A stretch of 32,129 bases of DNA from Cylindrodendrum hubeiense (GCA_014621425.1 JAANBB010000446.1:1-32129); one strand, 5' to 3'; numbered from the stretch's first letter, positions 22,435 to 32,129 are shown. The notes: generated by a model not told the origin, from the letters alone. Numbers and translations: made by a program.

Positions 22435-22739
22435 GGTTAGATCGTGTGAGAGGTGCGGTGTTTTGAGGGAGGATTGATGGAGGGAGCTTGATGCGATGAT
22501 GGTCACAGTCGGGTGGTCGGAATATCTGCCCCAATTGTGGTGGCGCGTGATTGGCTACGTCACCCTCTGCCACTGGGACACACTGCCCCGGAGCTGGGTG
22601 GCGGATTTTCCGGTGCTGTCGCTGTCGTCTAGCCTGTGCTACAGGGTTCAGCTCAAGAGAGCTACAAGCTACCAACCATTTAATTGAGGCGAATGCCACA
22701 CGGGCCGCGTCTTCTGATGATCTTCACCTGCACTCGACA
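22435..22739. promoter_or_regulatory. Bidirectional promoter with CCAAT boxes and a CRE-like site
   Basis: Only 305 bp separate the two start codons. It contains CCAAT at 22531-22535, an inverted CCAAT (ATTGG) at 22550-22554, and TACGTCA (inverse of TGACGTA, CRE/ATF-like) at 22556-22562. The last two almost abut. Binding is inferred from consensus only. Confidence 0.5.
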
Positions 22740-23589
22740 ATGAATAATTTTGGCGTCATCGAGCTTGCCAGCGCCAAGACCACCGCCGCGCCTGGTTGGG
22801 CTTACGTCCCCGACACCTCCGTCAACCGCTCGGCGCCTGCGAACCGGAAGCGAGCGAGGAACGTGCCAGGCCTCAGCATTGGCGACCAGACCGTCCGGCA
22901 GGAGACGAAGAGGCGCAAGGAAGCCGAGGCGCTAGATCGCGATGGAGGACGAGACAATACCATACCTCTGCCGGTGAAGAGTGGGCGAGGTACGTTGGAG
23001 TGTTTGAGGGTGGTCGCTTGCAGCTTGAAGACTAATTCGAGAAGCCCAGGGAAAGCACACGCCAAATGTTCGAAAGATTTTACAGTCGCAGAAGACGTTT
23101 GGAAACTATCTCGATGATTTCCTAGCCTTGCAAGCATTGACCGAGTCCAACACTGCTGCTTCATCCCGCTCGAACGCTGCCGGCGCAAACAACAAGAAAG
23201 CTGCCCCGAACAAGAGGGATACACCCTCTTCCTCCCGACAGCCCGCCCCAGAAGAAGACACCCAGATGCTTGACGCCGACCTGCCGCCCTTGCTACCCCC
23301 TCCGTACAAAATACTACCACCCGATGACCAGGCCGACTCCGACCCGCTGCTTGTGTCGCGTGTGCCCGAGATGCCTTCGGACGAGGAACTCCGGAAGCTC
23401 CTCGCACGGCCGCCGCTCAACTATGGCGAGGCGACTGGGGATTGGAACGAAAAGTACCCGGTGCGCGTGTTCTGCGAGGTTTGCGGGTACTGGGGACGGG
23501 TACGGTGCATGAAGTGCGGAACTAGGGTTTGCGCGCTGGACTGCCTGGAGGCGCATCGGGAGGAGTGCGTTACCCGGTATGGGCTGTGA
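22740..23589 (+). CDS. VPS71: SWR1 complex subunit Vps71 / HIT-type zinc finger (ZNHIT1-like)
   Basis: Vps71 (Swc6, human ZNHIT1) is part of the SWR1 chromatin remodeller that deposits histone H2A.Z. The last 40 residues form a HIT zinc finger: FCEVCG, RCMKCG, VCALDC and HREEC supply the Cys/His ligands. Upstream, KHTPNVRKILQSQKTF is the conserved family block, and between them is a Ser/Pro/Ala-rich linker. Exon 1 is 22740-22989 and exon 2 starts at 23042 or 23045, giving 265 or 264 aa. The donor GTACGT at 22990 is followed by tandem GAG-AAG acceptors 3 nt apart, both in frame. A third solution (GTGAAG at 22974 to CCCAG at 23049) also keeps frame. The start is the ATG giving MNNFGVIEL. Confidence 0.9.
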
Positions 23590-24592
23590 TAGAGCTCATT
23601 TCGAGCAGGTATCTTGCAGCCTATGGCATAGCTACGGCGTTTTGGGATTTGCTTTGGTTGGAGAATGGCCTGATACCCTTTTATTATTTTGGAGAAATGG
23701 ACTCGCATTAACATGAATTCGCAAGAAGCTTGAGAATGCATTTTGATGAGTAGATCATGCTGTGATCGATCTGTAGTGACAACTGGCATCATCGAGGACG
23801 CAAAAAGTGTCAGATACCTACATAAATGTGTATGAACTAAACCCCGTCTTTTGGCATTTGGCATCTAAACCCTTGATTCTATATGCGACCTAACAAGCTC
23901 TACTCTCATCCTAGTTGCTGTCAAGTTTATTGGATGTTCGGCGCCGATGGAGGAGCATCATGTCCTTGTTGTGCCTTGCTTGCCACAAACGCTATACAAT
24001 GCCAACAACTCGTCCCTGAGACTGATGATTACTGTACTGCCCTTTCCTGTAAAGCACTATCACGTTATAACACCTGGACTATATGTTGTGTTTAACCCCT
24101 GACCCAGGCCTATTTTAGTCTTTGACCTATCTCGGGGGCGGTATGGCATTGGTTGGGTTGATGAGACGAGAGCACTCCTTACAAAATCAAACATCGCTTG
24201 TTTGATTATAGCTGTATCTTGCGTAAATCATGTTTTATCTATTTGTGTATTGTTTACACTATTATATTGACATTTATTGTCAATTCTTTGTCAATATTTG
24301 TTAATCATCTAAAGAGTACCGTGTGGTGCAGTTGGAATTGACTTGATATATACAGTACACGAAGAACCGCTGTCTTAAATATCCGTAGCCCAAGATGGTC
24401 GCAATTCCATAGTAGAGTACAGGGAGAGAGGAGAGATCAAAAAGGGCAAGGTAGAATACACCGGCATAAAACATGATCAGGATAAGAGCACAACGTTGCT
24501 AAATATATAGACTAAGCTAATATGTGGTAGAACAATTACATCAACGTGGTAAACATGAAGCTAGCAGCTGTGAGAGAATCAATAGAGAGAAG

Positions 24593-24952
24593 TTACAGGA
24601 CTCCCAGAGACGAGGAGTAAAATAGACAACCTCCAATTTTCTGTCTCTTCCACCTACGATAACCACCGCTACCACCAACACCACAACCAACACCAATAGT
24701 AGAAACAGCACCACCACCAACCGTCGCCGTGATATCCTTGTTGGCCGTCGCCGTTTCGTCTCTCGCCAACCCTGTGGGGCTTCGACATTTCGGCCGAGGC
24801 CGGATTTTGGGCCTTACTCTGTGCCTTGTGGCTGGGCCGGTTGCCCAGCCATAACTACCCTTCCATGTTAGCCATGGCATAGTAAAAGTCGGGGGTGGGT
24901 CGAGGACGAAGACCCGACCACCTCGGAAGAAGACGCTTATGAGGCCTGTCAT
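24593..24952 (-). other. 119-codon ORF on a GC island, possible repeat-derived
   Basis: This uninterrupted minus-strand ORF lies in otherwise AT-rich sequence. It contains a basic block (RPKIRPRPKCRSP), an ARDETATANKDITATVGGG stretch, and a Gly/Thr-rich region from ACC repeats near 24645-24715. It has no recognised domain. The style resembles short hypothetical proteins that, from memory, recur in multiple copies in related fungal genomes, which suggests a dispersed repeat rather than a housekeeping gene. That link is inference. Confidence 0.3.
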
Positions 24953-25080
24953 CTACGCTCGCAATCCCGCACAGCCATTTCGACGATAGCTTTACTAACA
25001 TTAATCAACCTCCTATCATTTTACCTTCTATGTTTAAACACGTGGACTTGCATGCTATTTCTTATTAATGAGCATCATTA

Positions 25081-25160
25081 GCAAGCTCGAATTGCTCGAC
25101 TTTGAACACGCCGAAAGCACACCGAATTCCCGGGAGTGTCCTGGGAGTGTGTTGCTAATG
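25081..25160 (+). pseudogene. Diverged fragment of a threonyl-tRNA synthetase gene
   Basis: These 80 bases align without gaps to 26198-26277, the end of ThrRS exon 3 plus part of its third intron, at 60 of 80 identities by hand count. The first 30 bases match at 26 positions. The exon part still reads [11 protein letters not shown] against [11 protein letters not shown], and three of the differences in that stretch are silent third- or first-position changes. The donor GT is GC in the fragment. Similarity stops abruptly upstream of 25081 and fades after 25160. Because intron sequence is included, it arose at DNA level, not through mRNA. It is too short to encode a product. Confidence 0.65.
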
Positions 25161-25562
25161 GTCAACGTGCCAATTGTGCAACCTTCATAAGAAAAGTTCA
25201 TGTTACTGCAACAAATTATTAAATAAATACACATTTTAGCATAAATACATAGGTATGCTAAAACATTATGGTCTTATTCTTATTCCTCCTAGTATTTGAA
25301 TCAACATTAGGAAACTAGTCTTTTCGGGTTGGGTGAGTTCCTAACCATTCAAGCTCGAAATTGAGACCTCTCAGATTCCCGTTAAACTCCAGTGTCTCAA
25401 TATCTTTTCCCATCAAAGAGTAGACAAATACACGTCATCCACAGGTGTCAGCCTAATAATGACTCCCTGCCGTCGCCTTCTTGCACCCGCTGTGCCCAGA
25501 GTCATAGTGCGAACCGCGACAACCATAGGGCAGCGTATTACCTAAGCACCAGTCATGAGGGG

Positions 25563-25569
25563 TGACTCA
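25563..25569 (+). promoter_or_regulatory. Gcn4/CPC1-type site TGACTCA upstream of ThrRS
   Basis: An exact TGACTCA preceded by G, matching the general amino-acid control consensus RTGACTCA, lies 102 bp upstream of the ThrRS start codon. Aminoacyl-tRNA synthetase genes are known targets of this cross-pathway control in fungi. A near match (TGACTCC) lies near 25459. Confidence 0.5.
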
Positions 25570-25670
25570 ACCGCACCGCACCACCCCACCACGCAGATAA
25601 TGCCCCATGCCCCGCCATCCAAGACCGCAACTTCTCTCACCACACCTGCAACACGAGTCGAATCCACATC

Positions 25671-28309
25671 ATGTCGTCCGAAAAAGCTGAGGCCCCCAAG
25701 GCGGTGGAGGGCGCTCCCGAGCAGAGCCTCCCATCCCGTCCTGCGAAGCAGCCCAAGGAGAAGGCCCCGAAGCCCAAGAAGGCTTCTCTCGAGGTTGGTG
25801 CCCCTCCTTTTGTCGCTTCCGATCTCGTTCCCCCGACCGCCCCTTTGTTGTCGCGCTGGCACCATTGGCTAACTAGGCCTGTAGCTGCCAGAACTCCCCG
25901 AATTCATTAAGCACCGACTCGATGTTTTCGACAAGATCAAGGCCCGCCAGGATGCCGAGATTGCTGGTGGGTGAACCACGGTGTCCCGCGTTTCACAAAA
26001 CCGACTGACAGGCGCAGCGAAACCTCGAGAGGAAATCACCGTCTCCCTGCCCAATGGCAAAGAGGAGAAGGGAATTTCATGGGAGACCACACCCGGAGCC
26101 ATTGCCAAGGGCATCTCCAAGTCCCTGCTTGAGCGTACCGTCATCTCCATGGTTGACGGCGAGCTGTGGGATCTGACCCGGCCCCTGGAGAAGAGCTGCA
26201 AGCTCGAGCTGCTCGACTTCGAACACACTGAAGGTACACAGAAGCCCCAGGGTTCTACTTAGAACGTGTTGCTGATGCCCAATGCAGGCAAGAAGGTCTT
26301 CTGGCATTCCTCGGCCCATATTCTCGGAGAGGCTGCCGAGCGACGTTACGGATGCTACCTCTGCAACGGCCCTCCCACCACCGACCCCCCAGGCTTTTAC
26401 TACGATATGGCCAACATGGATGGGTATGTGTACATCGGCCTACTGCGAATTCAATACTAACAATCCCCAAGTCAAGCCATTGCCGACGAGGACAAGAAGG
26501 CCCTGGAGTCCATCTCTAGCAACATCATCAAGGCCAAGCAGCCATTTGAGCGTCTTGAGATGACCAAGGACGAGCTCCTTGAGATGTTCAAGTACAGCAA
26601 GTACAAGGAGTATTTCATTGAGCAGCGAGTCCCCGAGGGAACCAAGAGCACTGTTTATCGATGCGGTCCCCTCATTGATCTGTGCCGAGGTCCTCACGTT
26701 CCTCACACTGGCAACATCAAGGCCTTCTCTGTGCTCAAGGTGCGTAGTCACAATCCCTTTTTAGAAGAACGGGAACAATAAATCTAACAACGATGCAGAG
26801 CTCGGCCGCCTACTGGCTCGGTGACAGCAAAAACGAGTCTGTTCAGCGAATTGCTGGTATTTCTTTCCCCGACAAGAAGCAGCTTGAGGAGTACAAGCAC
26901 TTCCTTGCCGAAGCTGCCAAGCGCAATCACCGAAAGATTGGTCAGGACCAGAAGCTGTTCTTCTTCGACGAGGCCTCCCCCGGTTCTACCTTCTTTCTGC
27001 CGCACGGAGTGCGCATCTACAATGCCCTCGTAGACCTCATCAAGGGCGAATACCGAAACCGTGGATTCGACGAGGTCATGACCCCCAACATGTACAAGGC
27101 CGACCTGTGGAAGGTTTCTGGTCACTGGGGACATTACGAGGAGAACATGTTTACCTTCGATGTCGAGAAGGAGCGCTATGGTCTGAAGCCCATGAACTGT
27201 CCCGGTCACTGCAAGATCTTTTCTCACGCCGATGTCACCTACAAGGACCTGCCATGGAGGATGGCCGACTTTGGCGTGTTGCACAGAAACGAGTTCTCAG
27301 GTGCCCTCTCTGGACTTACTCGAGTTCGCCGTTTCCAGCAGGATGATGCCCACATATTCTGCACTGTCGACCAGGTAAGCGTAACATGAAGTACGGTATA
27401 CGTTTGGATGTATGCATGCTAACCCAGAATAGATCCGAGACGAGATTGAGGGAGCCTTCGACTTCCTAAACAGCATCTACGGTATCTTTGGCTTCTCATT
27501 CAAGCTCAAGCTCTCCACCCGCCCTGAGAAGTATGTTGGTGACATCGCTACTTGGGACCTGGCTGAGAAGAAGCTTGAGGAGGCTTTGAACTCGTTCGCT
27601 GAGAAGCATGATGCCAAGTGGGAAATGAACCCCGGCGATGGTGCTTTCTACGGTCCCAAGATCGACATTACCCTGTACGATGCGCTCCGCCGAGACCACC
27701 AGTGTGGTACCATCCAGTTGGACTTTAACCTTCCCCGACGATTCAAGCTTCGATACGTGGCAGGCAAGGATGAGAGTGGCGTTAGTGATGGTAGCGATCC
27801 CTCGGAGGATCTGCCTGCCGGATACTCTCGCCCAGTCATGGTCCACCGAGCTATCATGGGTAGTTTCGAGCGCATGTTTGGTGTTCTCACCGAGCACTTT
27901 GCTGGCAAGTGGCCTTTCTGGCTAAGCCCGCGCCAGATTCTCGTTGTTCCCGTCATGCCGGCTGCCAACGAGTATGCTCAGGAGGTGCGGGACATCTTCC
28001 AGAAGAAGGGGATGTACGCCGATGTGGACCTCAGCAGCAACACTTTCCAGAAGAAGATCCGCACTGGCCAGTTGGAACAGTACAACTTCATCTTCGGTAA
28101 GAGATACAGCCCGAATTCATGCATTGCCTTGACGCAGCTAACAAGTATGCACAGTGGTCGGTGCTGAGGAGGCCAAGACCCGCACCCTTAACATCCGTAA
28201 CCGAGATGACCAGGCCACCCAGACCAAGGGCTCGCTGGTCCCCGTGGAGGAGGCGCTGGAGAAGCTCAGCCAGCTCAAGGCTGACCGAGGCTTGGTGAAC
28301 AAGATCTAG
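25671..28309 (+). CDS. THS1: Threonyl-tRNA synthetase, cytosolic
   Basis: This class II enzyme charges tRNA-Thr with threonine and edits mischarged serine. Eight exons (25671-25793, 25885-25966, 26018-26233, 26288-26423, 26472-26739, 26799-27374, 27433-28096, 28155-28309) give 739 aa, close to yeast Ths1 (734). After a Lys/Pro/Ala-rich N-terminal extension comes a TGS domain. The editing domain follows, with HSSAH (147-151) and CRGPH (257-261). The catalytic core shows the zinc ligands Cys409 (NCPGHC), His460 (QDDAHIFC) and His605 (VHRA), and motif 2 in [17 protein letters not shown]. The anticodon-binding domain starts near PRQILVVPV. Introns of 48-91 nt have canonical ends. No mitochondrial presequence is seen at this start. 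A TGACTCA element upstream suggests amino-acid control. Confidence 0.97.
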
Positions 28310-28914
28310 GCTAGGAATTTGGGATAGAGCAACATGGAGGGCAGTGGCGGCGGCGTACGAGTTCAAAAGGAGGCAGTGGAAGCAACCATGGTGTAGATGC
28401 AAACGCATGACGGAGTGTAACGAGAACTACATGAGGTAGCCACCTGTATGTAGATCGACAGAGTGGATATAACACGGCCAATGGAGAAATACCCTATTAA
28501 AAAAAAGACACGTTGACGAGGACATGGCGAGCTGAAGCAGAAAACGGGGCGAAAGCGCAGAGAGGCGGGGAGCGGCAGGAGGAGGCGTTGAGAAGACCGC
28601 CACTGGGGAGTTGGGCGTCGAGGCGGACGCGAAAGGTATGAGATTCGAGGAATGTGAATGGCAGCATGCAAGTATCGGTTCGTTCAGCTGCTCCGGAAGC
28701 GAGGCGCAACACGCAACGCGCACGCACCACGGCATTCGGCGAAGAGTCAGGTTACAGGTCACGAGAGTGCGGTGACGATGCGGGCTGGTTGGTGGTTGAG
28801 ATGTGATGGGCGATGGCGGTCTCGGGCTCCCGCGGGGTCCGCATTATTTGATCCATCGAGATCCACAGCGACACAGAGGGACGGCCAGAGGCGTCATAAT
28901 ACGGTCAGAGTTAG

Positions 28915-28990
28915 AGACTGACGCAGAGGCTGACGCAGAGGACAGGAGGCAGAAGCAGAGGCTGCGAGGCAGAGACGTTGACGCAGGAGG
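28915..28990. repeat. Degenerate GACGCAGAGGC/GGCAGAAGC repeat
   Basis: Purine-rich imperfect repeat built on GACGCAGAGG and GAGGCAGA units, with at least five GCAGAG-like copies. Non-coding. Confidence 0.65.
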
Positions 28991-29476
28991 CGATCGGGAG
29001 TTGAAGACGGCAAGAATGATGATAATGATGAGATGTGACGGATTACCTGGCGAAGTTACGAATCTAGAACACTGAGTGACGGATTGGGAGCGGATGCCTG
29101 TGAAGTCGTTGCGAAAAGGGATGCCTTGTCGTCGGCAACGGTTCTCCTTTGGACGTTTTTGGCCTTTCTTTTTCCCCCCCGTTGGGCCTTTTTCTCGTCG
29201 CTGTGCGTTTCGTTTCTTTTTCCAGCAGGATCTGCCAGATTGGCTCTGGCAGTGCTGGTACCCTTGCCCAGGGCATTCTGGCAAGCTCCCCTTCCCTTGA
29301 CCTTGAGATGTTGTGCTTTGCTTTGCTTGCCTTTGCCCTCCCTGCTCCCGACAAGGGGTGGGATTCGGGGATTTGCAGCAGGGATCGAGCTGCCACGGAC
29401 TGTCACGTGCGAGTGGAGCAGCCAGGACCCCCGTCCGGGGATGATTTCCTGTGCAGAGAGAATGGGTAGGGTGTTA

Positions 29477-29503
29477 AATGGGAGGAATGGGAGGAATGGG
29501 AGG
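29477..29503. repeat. 9-nt tandem repeat AATGGGAGG, three copies
   Basis: Three adjacent perfect units, followed by a related GATGCGATG. Confidence 0.85.
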
Positions 29504-29536
29504 GATGCGATGCGGGCAAGGGGTCTGTCTGTACGA

Positions 29537-29580
29537 AGTACTACGTAGGTTGGTAAGTACCTACGTAGGTAGGTAGGTAC
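29537..29580. repeat. TACC/GGTA palindrome cluster
   Basis: Contains the 12-nt perfect palindrome ACCTACGTAGGT and successive GGTA units ending at GTAC. It is the first of four similar clusters in the right-hand desert. Confidence 0.75.
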
Positions 29581-29825
29581 CAGGCAGTGGACTGTGGAAG
29601 TGGAAGGTGTTTAGTGGAAATATGGTGGAAATGCGTAACGGAAGGGGAAGTGGAAATGGCCGAGTTGCTGGCATTGCATGGCGCTGCACCACGCTGGACA
29701 CAGAAGGCCAACCCGGCAATATGGGGAGATGGCGCAGGATCGCATCGGATGGAAAAGGCAGCACGAGAGTGAATCGGGAAGGAAGAAGGAAAGAGACATT
29801 TCACGGGGACGGCTGAGGTGATGCA

Positions 29826-29880
29826 TACCTACCTAGGTAGGTACCTAGATGCACAGTACAGTAGGTAGGTACGTAGGTAA
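29826..29880. repeat. 18-nt perfect palindrome and GGTA repeats
   Basis: TACCTACCTAGGTAGGTA (29826-29843) is a perfect inverted repeat, followed by further GTAGGTAGGTACGTAGGTA sequence. Confidence 0.85.
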
Positions 29881-30337
29881 AGACGAGAAAAGGCATGAGC
29901 ATGGATAGGGCAGCGGGATGGCACTTTGGGCGGATGCTGGGGGCCTGGGCGGGAGCGGCGTGGCGGGAGATGAACTGATCTATCAGATTTCCACTTTTTG
30001 TTGTGTACTCCGTACTTGGGGTGGGATGTGAGCAAATGTTGAGTGAAAGATGACGGAGTTTCCGGGGTTTCCGGAGGGTGGTGATAGGAAGGGCGAGGCG
30101 GAGAATTAAGTCGGAACGAGAAACAAAAGAAAGCAAGGGAAAGACAAAAGACAGCGAGTGCAGCGGCATCACATTGGCAAGAATAAGAGAGTGACATACC
30201 AACCCAACTACGGAACAAGGGACGTTACATGCCGACAAGGACAAGGTTGAAGCACGAGAACAAGGACGAGGACGACGAGGGCCGGGGTTGTATGCAGGCT
30301 GTATGTAGGTCTGGACATGTAATATGGATTTGCGGAA

Positions 30338-30400
30338 CTACCTTAGGTAAGGTAGGTAGGTAGGTATGGTAGGTAGGCTTGGTACCTAGGCATGGTAGGT
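30338..30400. repeat. GGTA repeat cluster with 8-bp inverted repeat
   Basis: CTACCTTA-GG-TAAGGTAG forms an 8-bp stem, followed by (GGTA)n and a TACCTAGG element. Confidence 0.75.
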
Positions 30401-30667
30401 CTGGCCGTGTGGAGTCGGGCTGTAATCTGTAGGCAAGGCAAGATTGGCAAAGGCAGGCCAGATTCGACAGGGGCTAGCAGGAAACGAGGTGCGACAAAAG
30501 GATGCATCGAAATGCAGCGAAATGCAGCAAAAAAGATGTTGGGTCGATGGGCATGGATGATGGATGATGGACATTGGCGGCATGCGGGTTCGATGTCATC
30601 TGGGAGGGTTGGAGCGGGCTTAAGTTGGCTGGAAATGTGAGACGGAATCTGTCAGCTCGCGCGCGGT

Positions 30668-30735
30668 GGGGGGGGGGGAGAGGGAAGGAAGCCCGCCCGG
30701 CTGCACACACACACACAAACACACACACGCACCGA
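30668..30735. repeat. G11 run and (CA)n microsatellite
   Basis: An 11-base G run at 30668-30678 is followed by GA-rich sequence, and then by an interrupted CA dinucleotide microsatellite from about 30704 to 30728. Confidence 0.85.
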
Positions 30736-31033
30736 CGCACCGATGATGGGTGCTTGGCGCAGTTCACACGCACGCTTTGTTTCTGTTCGTGTGTGTCTCT
30801 TTTTGTGGTAAGAGGACTCACTCCGAGTCACTCGCACCACGCGATGGACATGTGTCGGGCGAACATGTGCGTGGACATGTGCATGTGGATGGAAACGGAC
30901 AGGACCATGGCCGGGGGATGTGCCCGCGGCTGGACGAGCATTGACACAGAGCCGCCACACCGAAACGCCCCCGGTTTCCTTCAAGGCCGGGCTGCAGCAG
31001 CGGCGGCCCTGCGCCCAGCCCGTGACGGGAATT

Positions 31034-31081
31034 GGTGCACACTCAGTGCACTCGGTGCACTCGGTGCCCTCGGTGCACTTG
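31034..31081. repeat. Tandem GTGCACTCG repeat
   Basis: Four to five imperfect copies of a 9-10-nt unit. Each contains the palindromic GTGCAC or a variant of it. Confidence 0.75.
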
Positions 31082-31631
31082 GCCCCCCTTCCTTTTTCGT
31101 GTCTGTACATGGTTTGTGAGATGCGATGGAAAATGCGAGTGCGCGCGAGCAGCAGCAGGGAAAAAGAGGGGGTGGGTGGACAGCCCGGTTTGGGTGCAAC
31201 CCCATGTGAGCCGGGTGTGGGGACAGGACAGACAGAGCGACAGCTGCATACCTTACCTACTGCTACGCCTACCTACTACCTAGCTACCGCTTGTACGACA
31301 TAGTACGTACAGAAGCGTCTTCGTACATGATTGCAGGATGAGCTTAAACTGGGTCAACGCGGTCTTGGCTTTTATTGTGGGGGTTTTAGCACTGGAGAGA
31401 CTGGATTCTCAGGATTCTCAGGATTTCCGAGGAGTCGACTGCAGGCCGCGCCGCCGCACCGCCGCGCTGCAGACTGGACTGGGTTAGCAGTACTCCGTAC
31501 CGAGTATCTCTCTGACTGAGATGTGCGGCTATGTCTAGGTCTGGAATAACGGGGACGGGGTGAAGCAGTCCAAGTGGGCACCCGCAGCACCGTCGTACAT
31601 ACATGACATTACAGAAGTGAGTTACAGACCA

Positions 31632-31720
31632 TGGTTGGTTGGTTGGCTGGCTGGCTGGCTTGCTGGCTGGCTGGTTGGCAGGCTCGCCGCCTCGCCGCCT
31701 CGCTGGTGGTTGGCTGGTTC
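31632..31720. repeat. (TGGC/TGGT)n tetranucleotide repeat
   Basis: A long run of TGGT and TGGC units, interrupted by CTCGCCGC copies near 31683-31702. Frames through it give Trp/Leu/Ala/Gly repeats of no apparent function. Confidence 0.85.
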
Positions 31721-32055
31721 AACGGTGGTGGCATCCAAGCGTCGTAAACGGTGGTTGTTGTAGCAAAGTGATGTGTGTTTTTCTTAGGGGCGTCAGAGTC
31801 ATCGTGGGTCGTGGGTCGTGGGTCGATGTGAGGCAAGTCAAGGCAAGTCGAGGCAAAGACGACGCGTCAGATGGGCAGGGCAGGCAATGGGAAGCGAAGT
31901 GCACGAGCGGACAAGCAAGCGGTCCAGCGATCATTCAAGCTAGCAAACAAGCAGAGCTGGAATGGAATGCCATTGGGTTGGCTAGAAATAGAGAGGTCAT
32001 CTCGCTCAACTGCTGGCCGGCCTGGTCATCTATCACAATAGACTAGGCGAACCGG

Positions 32056-32129
32056 TCAAGACGAGGAGCGTCGGCCAGAGGCGCCCTTGGGGACCTCCGC
32101 GTCCGCGCTCCGATGCTCACACACGGCCT
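32056..32129 (-). CDS. Possible C-terminal end of a minus-strand gene cut by the window edge
   Basis: One minus-strand frame is open from the right edge to a TGA at 32058-32056. It reads about 23 residues ending ASGRRSSS, with third positions mostly G or C, like the real exons of this window. A second minus-strand frame is also open, to a TAG at 32045-32043. The piece is too short to identify. Confidence 0.2.
   Translation of the reverse strand, partial: AVCEHRSADAEVPKGASGRRSSS

Larger units (their letters stand above)
23590..25670. other. AT-rich spacer between VPS71 and ThrRS
   Basis: 2.1 kb that becomes notably AT-rich from about 24100. It holds a perfect 7-bp stem with a 5-nt loop (24266-24284, ATTGACA/TGTCAAT) and a further TGTCAAT copy just after. 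It also holds an island of higher GC carrying an ORF (24593-24952), an 80-bp ThrRS-like fragment (25081-25160), and the ThrRS promoter with a TGACTCA site. It looks like a region where old repeats have decayed, but no transposon domain is recognisable. Confidence 0.55.
28310..32055. other. Right-hand gene desert, purine- and repeat-rich
   Basis: 3.7 kb with no supported gene. The plus strand is purine-biased and carries many simple repeats, listed separately, and at least four clusters of GGTA/TACC palindromes (about 29537-29580, 29826-29880, 30338-30400, 31250-31290). TACTCCGTAC motifs occur near 30006 and 31490. All ORFs are short or of low-complexity composition. It may be regulatory sequence or a long leader for a gene outside the window. 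Confidence 0.55.

Noticed and set aside
29801..30244. 147-codon minus-strand ORF in the right-hand desert
   Set aside because: Built over palindromes and pyrimidine-rich sequence; no codon bias or recognisable fold.

Overview
The window looks like nuclear DNA of a filamentous ascomycete, most likely a Sordariomycete and perhaps Hypocreales. Seven recognisable eukaryotic housekeeping genes are present. They are split by short GT-AG introns, mostly 46-104 nt, with CTAAC/CTGAC-like branch sites. Coding exons are strongly GC3-biased, while the spacers are AT-richer or low-complexity. The class assignment rests on gene style and protein similarity I recognise, not on a marker gene.

Layout, left to right. 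1-994 is non-coding and repeat-rich. 995-5218 (minus) encodes a synaptojanin-type phosphoinositide phosphatase with Sac1 and 5-phosphatase domains. 5219-6797 is the divergent spacer to PRP39 (6798-9131, plus), a U1 snRNP factor. A possible small minus-strand gene lies at 9558-9746. Cytochrome c peroxidase (11980-13192, plus) has an apparent one-base frameshift and a probable 5'UTR intron. After an AT-richer 3.4 kb spacer comes a class III old yellow enzyme (16605-17890, plus), then protein disulfide isomerase with a C-terminal HDEL (19815-21490, plus). A 104-aa mitochondrial membrane protein (21948-22434, minus) and the SWR1 subunit Vps71 (22740-23589, plus) share a 305-bp bidirectional promoter. 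A gene-poor 2 kb spacer precedes cytosolic threonyl-tRNA synthetase (25671-28309, plus). The last 3.8 kb is repeat-rich with no convincing complete gene.

The genes do not form a pathway or cluster. They cover membrane traffic, splicing, mitochondrial peroxide removal, ene reduction, ER folding, chromatin remodelling and translation. I found no CRISPR array, rRNA, tRNA, intact transposon, secondary-metabolite cluster or other obvious new system. The points most worth a second look are an 80-bp diverged, ungapped fragment of the ThrRS gene about 1.1 kb upstream of the intact copy, the cytochrome c peroxidase frameshift, the outsized PRP39 intron with internal splice signals, and the palindrome-rich gene desert on the right.
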